From positions 610,501 through 674,500 of the forward strand of contig NC_088787.1 in NCBI RefSeq assembly GCF_949628265.1: a DNA stretch of 64,000 nucleotides. Direction: 5' to 3'. A model generated the notes under the pieces. That model saw only the letters and a list, made by a program, of their open reading frames with translations. It ran no database searches and was not told where the DNA came from. Made by a program: the position numbers and the translations under genes. Positions 57,413 to 64,000 of this stretch are shown piece after piece. The stretch is from Cloeon dipterum. Lineage: Eukaryota; Arthropoda; Insecta; Ephemeroptera; Baetidae. How positions within the stretch are numbered: position 1 is the first letter of the stretch; each line of letters begins with the position of its first letter.

Positions 57413-59378
57413 TTATTCATACAAATTAAGAATCTCGAAGAGATTTGTGTCATCATATATGGCATCATTTAAACCAGTCTTTTTTGGCCAACCGAACATC
57501 CCGGAGCGAATGTTATCAATATTGAGTGGGATACTGTCGATATTGAACTTTATCGTCCTTATATCTGGGAGATTTGCGGTCGCATTCCTCATAATTGCAG
57601 CAATTTCCTTGAAATCAAGTCCTGATGTCATCGAAGATATATTCCAGTGGAGAGACTGCAGCGAACCCAGGATCTTCTTTTCGCTGACCAAATTCTTAAC
57701 TTGCTGCAGATCACCCAAACTGCAGAACTCTACTCTTAGATTTAACTTTCGCAGATTCAGACACGAGGACAAAAGGGCAGTCAAGCTTTCGTCCATCCTG
57801 CACAGATAATTGTAATTAAAAATAACAAAGTAAAAACAATGTAAAATTCAAGTGCGTTTAAGAAGAAAATTGAAGAAGCAATAATCTCAAGCTACCATTG
57901 ATCATTACTTCCTTCCAAATGCTATTCCTACATAATTGTCTTATTACTTTATGGATGTGTGCTGATTTGGGGCAGAGTTGCCCTGTCAGCCCATAATAAA
58001 CTTAAATTTGAAACTAAAAATACTCACATTATTCCTTTTTTGATATCTAGTTCTTTGAGGTGGCAGAACTTGATCTCTTGGGTAGAATTCGTAGTGACGT
58101 CTACCGATGTCATGCTGAGAACTTCCAACTTGGGGCAGAGTTCAGAAATGCGGTTTAGATCGACGCTTTGGAAACCGTTTCCTGTTAAGGAGAGCCATCG
58201 AAGATTAGCTCCATATTTGAGCAGGACGGCTTCTATTGTCTTTTGACATTTCAACTTGAAGAGGTTCAGACCATCAATTGCTGTCGGCAGCTTCAGATTC
58301 CTCTCAAAATTAGTCCATCTTCCCTCAAAACAATAAAACTAAAATTCAAATAAAAGAGGAAATAAATAAACTCAGAGAAGAGAAAATATTTTAAAATACC
58401 TCCAAGTATTTGATGCTGGAGAAGTCTGAACAGACATTTGACCCGGAAATGATTGAATGATAATTGAGATATTTGCGCACTCTTGGGACATTTTCGTCTT
58501 CAAGGAAATCTTCCAGTGTTAGACCGTTTGGTAAAATTCGTTCACCGATGATATCCAGATTGGGCAGCACCTCCCAAATCTTTTTCAGTGTTTCCAACAA
58601 AATACGGCTGTGGAGCAATCTTAGATGCCCAAATGATAATCTGATTTCCTCTTCAGTCATGTTGTTGCCTTCAAAAAGAATATCAGGTGCGCTAAGAACC
58701 CTCAAAGTGGGAAGATTTCTGCACAACCGAACCAAGTCCATTGGATTGTTAACATAACCGACAAACTCTAAGATTCTCAGTTCCTTCAGGGAGCTCAGAT
58801 ATTCTAAGCACGCGTTTCCGATTTCAATGCTGTCCAAGCAGATTGTAATTTGACAACTGTGCATTTTTAAATGCTGTACGTTTGGGGCAGCAATCGACAC
58901 CATCATCAGTACCTTTAAAGAAAAAGTTATTTTTAGTTCAACGATATCATTGTTTGTTTGCAATTTTACCTCGATTATGTCAAATTTGTTATCCATTTGA
59001 CGCATATATCTTGGGTAGTTTGACATGAGGACGTTCAAATCGAGTTTGTATGTCCTGGTGTTCATCAAAACAAACACCGACCGCTTCATTCTGTTGAACT
59101 CCTCCATGTTGTTGCATTTTTTTCCACTCCTTAACAGCTCCTGCAGAACGTGTTCCCTCAGCTCAGGAGCTGAAATAGAAAACAATAGCTCCATTATTTG
59201 CTATTTTAATTTGGTGGAAATTGTAATACATACACAATTTATTTCTGAGGTAATTTGCTCCCTCTTCTTGCGTGTAAGCATCCAAGTTACTCAGGACAGC
59301 TTTCACCGTCCAATCCTTCAACGTCTTTTTTCCGTTCAACCGGTTTTTAATATTCCTTACAAGAGTAGCATCATCCAT
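57413..59378 (-). CDS. LRR9: leucine-rich-repeat protein, five exons (517 aa)
   Basis: Exons 59234-59378, 58970-59169, 58400-58912, 58028-58338, 57413-57797 (1554 nt). N-terminus identical to LRR7; exon 2 APELREHVLQELLRSGKKCN resembles LRR5; exon 3 first half (APNVQHLKMHSCQITICLDS) is private, second half (from about 58740 leftward) and intron 3 match LRR5 with only a few differences; exon 4 CPKLEVLSMTSVDVTTN resembles LRR4; exon 5 CLNLRKLNLRVEFCSLGDL resembles LRR7. The gene is thus a mosaic. Intron 4 is unusually long (230 nt). Stop codon inside AATAAA (57412-57417). Confidence 0.87.
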
Positions 59379-59757
59379 CTTGTGTCTTTTTGCGAAATAT
59401 AAATGCAGGACACTATCAGATGCTGAAAATATTTCGCCAGATAAAAAAAGTTCAGAGTGTTGATTCTGAGTGTTATGGAATTCAGACAACAATCACTATG
59501 CGCGTATATGTGTGCCGTTAGATATTCTCAATTAAACCATAAATTTGAAGAGTTCCTGCTAAAGCTTGCATGCAGTAGATTTTTCTTGGCAATTATACCA
59601 AAGGGATCACTAAATAGTTCATAATATACGTCTGAAGCAGTTTCGCTCACCTTGATTTCGAGGTTTTTGCTGAGAGTTACACTGCTATTTCTGTGCTCTA
59701 ACTCGTCTATCATAAGATTAGAAGTAAACACATGTGTTTTGAAATAATGCTTGATCA

Positions 59758-59975
59758 AATTCGATATTAAAAATCGATAATTTTTTAGAGACATTGCATG
59801 GAATGCGTGTTAAAATGATATACTCGATAAGTATCGATATTCCAATACATTGCAGCACAGAGCAGTGACAAAAGCGCCACTCCATGAATGTTGTTAGAAT
59901 AAGAAACTACACATCGAGCAAGAACCTTCTGCAACAGTGAGTTTAGCGCCACTTCATGGATTGTGTTCGTTGCAG
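59758..59975. promoter_or_regulatory. LRR9 DREF-like upstream module
   Basis: ttcgatattaaaaatcgata (59759), TATCGATA (59832-59839), agcgccactccatgaatg (59873), agcgccacttcatggattg (59945). Practically a copy of the LRR7 module. Confidence 0.55.
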
Positions 59976-60029
59976 AAACTACTCGATTTTCATCATGAGT
60001 GGCTGATGACAGTAAAATTAGCGGGAGTT

Positions 60030-60469
60030 TTAAATTTAGTCAAGACTGTCTTTTGTTTGGCAGCAATTTATTTCTCTTCTCAGTTTACTTGTTTCGTGAG
60101 TTTTATTATATTTACGAATAAACGGATTATTTAAACAGGTCTATTGTCCAGCATGACGTGAGTAGCAGACGCGGATCTTTTTTTGCCGCCAAATAATATG
60201 AACCTTTAGTGTTCGAACGACGCATTCGTCAGACCTGGGGAGGTGGCGGCCAGCTGACGCACATTATTTTCTCTCGCCACTCGCCAGCTAACAAGATGCG
60301 ATGCACAATTTATTTCCCCCTCTCCATCTGCGTCGGCTGGCCGTCCCCCAAAATACAACACAACAATAAACATGTCCTTTCTTATTTTAAGCAAAAAACC
60401 AAATAATTTATATTAGCTTTTGGTTTAATATTAAAAGAGATTTTTTAGATGAATAAAAATTATTTATTA
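60030..60469. other. Spacer downstream of LRR10, no gene recognised
   Basis: Unique sequence between the LRR9 upstream block and the 3' end of LRR10. A GC-richer patch at 60220-60350 has no recognisable feature. Confidence 0.35.
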
Positions 60470-62263
60470 TTAAAAATTTAATATGTGTACAAGATTTTTA
60501 TTTAATGTTATGGCTTTAGAGAGGCCATTGTCAGGGTAGCACTGAAAGAAATGCAACCTGAAGCAGTCCAGGTGGATTGATTGTGCTATCCTCTCAAAAT
60601 TCCAGTGACAGTTGACAAAAGAGATCTTCAAGTCGTAAATTTCCGGAAGAGTCGCATGCGCATTTATCATAATTGCCGCAATTTGGTTGAACACGTCTCC
60701 TGTCGTGAAAAGACTCAGCTTCAAGTTCAAGGTCTCCAATGAGCCGAGGATCTTTTTCTCGGTGATCAAATTAATTACATTTCGCAAATCATTCTGCTTG
60801 AATTGCTGGCTTCTTAGCTGAAGCTTCTTAAGCTTTGGTGCGGATGTCAGAAAAGCAGCAAGAAAGTCTACTTCATCATTCAAGCTGAAATAAAATTAAG
60901 AAATATATGTTCAATAAATAGAAAAAATTGTACGAGGTCGAATAAACTCACAATTCTTCATCGTCCCAAATGAATTCCTTTAGTTGGTTGAACTTGGTGT
61001 CCTTGGAAGAATTTCCATCCACATGAACCGATTTCAGGTAAAGAACTTCCAACCTTGGATACAGCTGAGAGATTTTATTCAGCTTGACGCTCGAAGAGGT
61101 GGATGCAAATCCGTTTATGTAGAGTCTTTGCAGATTTGTCCAACTTTCAAGCAAAAAGCCATCGACTGACGCATCAATGTCGAACAAGTGGAGGGTCAGG
61201 CTTTCCAGTGTAATCAACACCTTCAGGGCGTCCTTATCTTTTTTCCACGATTGCTCGAAACAGTTTATCTAAAAAAAACGGGAAAATATTAAACGCACGT
61301 AAAATAGGGGATATTGCTACAAACCTCCAGATTTGTTACTCTTCTGAGATCAACTCTTGAGTTTCTGTCCGAATTAGAGTTGTAGTGGAAAGATTTTCGC
61401 CTTCTTGGGACCAATTCGTCTTCAAGGAAGTCTTCAAAGTTTAGTCCGTATTTTTGGACGTCAAAAATGATGTCCAGGTGCGGCAACACCCTCCAAATCT
61501 TGGACCTCGTGTCGCAGGTCGATCTGCAAGCTAGCAGTCGGAGATGTCCAAACGCCTGTTTTATTTGCTCATCTGCGAGTGTGCCTTGCAAGTCAATTGA
61601 CAACGTGCAAAGAACTTGCAAATTGGGGAATAAGTCCCTGCAAAAGAGCAACAGGTCTAATTCATTTATTCTGGCTCCGACGATATCCAAGATTTTCAAC
61701 TTCTTCAGAACGCTTAGATAAGCATTGCACGCATTTTGGCTGGTGAAACATCTCTCGAGGTCTTGGATGTTGATTATTAAATGCCGCACGTTAGGTGCAG
61801 CAAGAGAAACCTTGTTCAGAACCTATAAATAAATTATTATTGAACTGGAATGTAGAATTATCAGTGTGCTTGCTAATTACCTCTTCAAGGTCGTGAATGG
61901 AGTTTGATTCGTTCGGATGTGATGACATTAGTAAATCCAAATCGAGTCTATATGTCCTTGTGTTCGTCAAAATTAGAAGAGCCCGCTTCATGACGTCAAA
62001 CTCCTCTCTGGTATTGACGTATTCGGTTCGCTTGCTCGTGTAAAGATCCTGCAGCACAACGTCCCTCATCTCTGGAGCTGTAATTTAATTATTATTAATT
62101 GTCTTTCGAGTCCGACACGACGCAAAGTTAAAAACATACACAGCTTGTCATGAATTATTTTTCCGTCTGAATGCTTCATGTATTCATTGATGTTTTTCTG
62201 GACTGCTCTCAACGCCAACTCCTTCAAGCCTTGTACTCTCTTCACAATTTTTTTCTCCGCCAT
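60470..62263 (-). CDS. LRR10: divergent leucine-rich-repeat protein, five exons (516 aa)
   Basis: Exons 62140-62263, 61881-62077, 61325-61822, 60952-61268, 60470-60884 (1551 nt). Exon 1 is 21 nt shorter than usual: MAEKKIVKRVQGLKELALRA. Exon 2 SPEMRDVVLQDLYTSKRTEY and NTRTYRLDLDLLMSSHP; exon 3 APNVRHLIINIQDLERCF, LKKLKILDIVG, FPNLQVLCTLSIDLQG; exon 4 YPRLEVLYLKSVHVDGN; exon 5 APKLKKLQLRSQQFKQNDL, LPEIYDLKISFVN. ATG lies three bases after a ttgcttgcag acceptor. AATAAA begins four bases after the stop. Most divergent of the complete copies, with LRR1 as its nearest look-alike in exon 5. Confidence 0.85.
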
Positions 62264-63045
62264 ATTCTGCAAGCAAATTGTGGTTTAATAATTGTTCTTT
62301 AAAATTAAATCAGACCCTGAGTGTAAGGAAAATCTACCCAAAACCCATTATGCGCATTTGCACGCATGATAGAACGGCAACTTTTCTGCAGTTGGACCGC
62401 ACAAACTTTAAAATTGTTAAAAATAACTTTTTGGAATTCAGAAACACGTGCCTGCGGTCCAATTTGGCCGAAATACTTTTAAAAGAGTTCGAAACCAATT
62501 TTTATGTAACTGAGCCCAAATTATAAAAAATGGCTGGTTTTAACTAAATCGATTTATTATTTTTTGGCCTTTCAATGGGCCCAAAATCGCGTGATTTAAT
62601 TTCTTATCGCTGTCAAAAAGAAATAATTAAGGTGGCAAAAAGCAACCAAGTGTCACCACAACATCGAAAATAATAAGAAGGAATTTGAAAAAAATAAATT
62701 AGATGTCTCACCTAGATTTAAACCGCTTGCTGCTTTGAGAAAAAAACCCACGATGTTTACGTGCTCCTCTCGACACATATAATGTTTTGGAGAGAAATAA
62801 TGTAAACAACTCAATTTGAGACCTCCTTGGTTGGGAGAATTAAGATGAGATAAGATCATGTCGCCATTGTGTATTCTAGTCCGATTGGCCCTGTCAGCAG
62901 CGGTCGAGTGATAGAAAATAAAACATGGCGGCCTGGCAAGTCTTGTTGCAGTCTGCTTAAGCCAAATCAAAACAACGATCGCAGCGCCGTGTTCGATAAA
63001 CTATGTATTAAAACCGAATTTCATTTCTTTTAATTTTTTTGGCTC
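62264..63045. promoter_or_regulatory. LRR10 leader and upstream region
   Basis: Probable leader-exon donor at 62707-62712 (ctcacctag: ctag|gtgag). Upstream lie aaaacatggcggcctggc (62920) and gatcgcagcgccgtgttcg (62978), related to the ACATGGC and AGCGCC elements of the other genes. No other gene seen. Confidence 0.45.
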
Positions 63046-63049
63046 TTTT

Positions 63050-63455
63050 TATCCCTGTCCTCGGAGCGGGAAGGGCGCGCACTGCACTTAGCACGAATGC
63101 TGAAACCCGGGTCCCAATAACACCGCGAACGGATAACATGGGCGCACCAGGCCGCACAGGGACCCAGACCACTAAAGGGCCACTTGCCTCCGCACCAAGG
63201 ACTGCGTTGAAACGCTAGACATTCGTCCCGTGAAGCCAAATCACGCATGCTGCAAAGGTGCAAACCAGCAAGTAGCGAGTCGGCGCCGGTGCGCCTCCCA
63301 GCCCTTTGAGCAATTCAAGTCTCACTAAACTAACCACTTTTTGCCATCTCTGACATTGGGTAGCCAGTATTAGATCTCCCAACTGCACAAATACCTCCCA
63401 TTGCTTTGACACTCCTGAGAATGCCTTAACAATGCGAGCCAACGGGCTGGTTCAA
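63050..63455 (-). repeat. Dispersed repeat family, copy 2 (inverted)
   Basis: Best-preserved copy together with 27828-28195, in the opposite orientation. Its right end, aacaatgcgagccaacgggctggtt, equals the left end of copy 1. The two copies bracket the LRR array (about 35 kb apart). Confidence 0.8.
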
Positions 63456-63526
63456 TGATTTGGACATTTCCGTGTTTGTGTTTCTGCTTGGTTCAAGTAA
63501 AAAAATACTTCTTAGTCTAAGAATAT

Positions 63527-64000
63527 TTATTTATAATAGTTTAAGATCTCTGCGAGATTCGTGTCAGCAAGTATGGCTTCTTTCAAGCCATCGCCTTTTG
63601 GCGAAAAGCAGGTTTTGCACCAAATAGGGTTCATTGATATCACGAGGAAATCGAAGCAACAGGTCTCATACTCGAAAGAGAGCTTCATTTTCCTCAAATC
63701 TGGAAGTGAAGCGGAAGCATTCTTCAAAAGTGACGCAGTTTCTGTGAAATCAAGTCCAGATGTGGTGTTGCCCATATGCCAGTGAAGCAACTGCAAACAA
63801 CCAAGGATCTTCCTTTTGGTTATCAAATTTTTGATTTTGTGCAATTCTTCCAGATCGCATGCCTCTCCTTGCAGTTCCAACTTTCGCAAATTCGGAGATG
63901 AAGACAAAACGGCACTAAAGCTTCCATCCGTCCACCTGTGTTGCATTAAATTAAATATAAAAAATTAAAAAAATGCATTTTAAACTCACAGATTTAATCC
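63527..64000 (-). CDS. LRR11: leucine-rich-repeat protein, 3' end only (cut by window edge)
   Basis: Exon 5 (63527-63935, acceptor acacag) and the last 11 bases of exon 4 (63990-64000, donor gtgagt) are inside the window. Exon 5 reads SSPNLRKLELQGEACDLEEL, KNLITKRKILGCLQLLHWHM and LPDLRKMKLSFE. The rest lies to the right. Stop codon inside AATAAA (63526-63531). The array therefore continues beyond this window. Confidence 0.85.

Noticed and set aside
1..64000. tRNA genes, CRISPR arrays, bacterial operon features
   Set aside because: I found no tRNA with both internal boxes and a cloverleaf, no spaced direct-repeat array, and the gene structure is eukaryotic.

Overview
This is eukaryotic, AT-rich genomic DNA with short spliceosomal introns (GT donors, TTTNCAG acceptors). 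The families it carries (a yellow/major-royal-jelly-protein gene, secreted multi-domain C-type lectins with the insect-style WTS/WTAG signature, a large private leucine-rich-repeat family) point to an insect. I cannot place it to order with confidence; a mayfly-like lineage is only a guess. Nearly every multi-exon gene lies on the minus strand. The one clear plus-strand gene is a small ankyrin-repeat gene at 27.1 kb.

Layout, left to right. (1) 0.3-4.1 kb: a yellow/MRJP-family secreted-protein gene, minus strand, three visible exons, probably running off the left edge. (2) 4.8-11.5 kb: no recognisable gene, but a head-to-tail duplication of a 3.1-3.6 kb unit. Each copy keeps CCAAT boxes, an NRF1-like GCGCATGCG site and a triple nuclear-receptor half-site. 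(3) 12.4-26.2 kb: a lectin cluster with two tandem secreted proteins, each with four C-type-lectin-like domains, on the minus strand. The right copy has a frameshift. There is also an orphan first exon, an inverted copy of the 5' end, a fold-back transposon with a TA target duplication, and a flanking repeat on both sides. (4) 27.1-27.7 kb: the ankyrin gene. (5) 29-64 kb: a minus-strand tandem array of ten apparently intact LRR genes, an eleventh cut by the window edge, and four gene fragments. All intact genes share five coding exons with identical intron phases (1,0,0,2) and code for about 516-530 residues.

The LRR array is the most unusual part. It has grown by block duplication plus patchwork sequence exchange. 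Its genes share two alternative upstream modules: a DREF-like TATCGATA pair, or a TTTCCCGC + TGACGTCA + ACATGGC cluster. Most upstream regions also carry an AGCGCCACTTC-type element. In eight of the eleven genes the stop codon lies inside an AATAAA polyadenylation hexamer. A 1.59-kb solo-LTR-like insertion with a 4-bp target duplication sits between LRR5 and LRR6, and the paralogous empty site is present at 38.3 kb. The molecular job of the LRR proteins is unknown. All names LRR1-LRR11 and lectin A/B are local labels, numbered by position.
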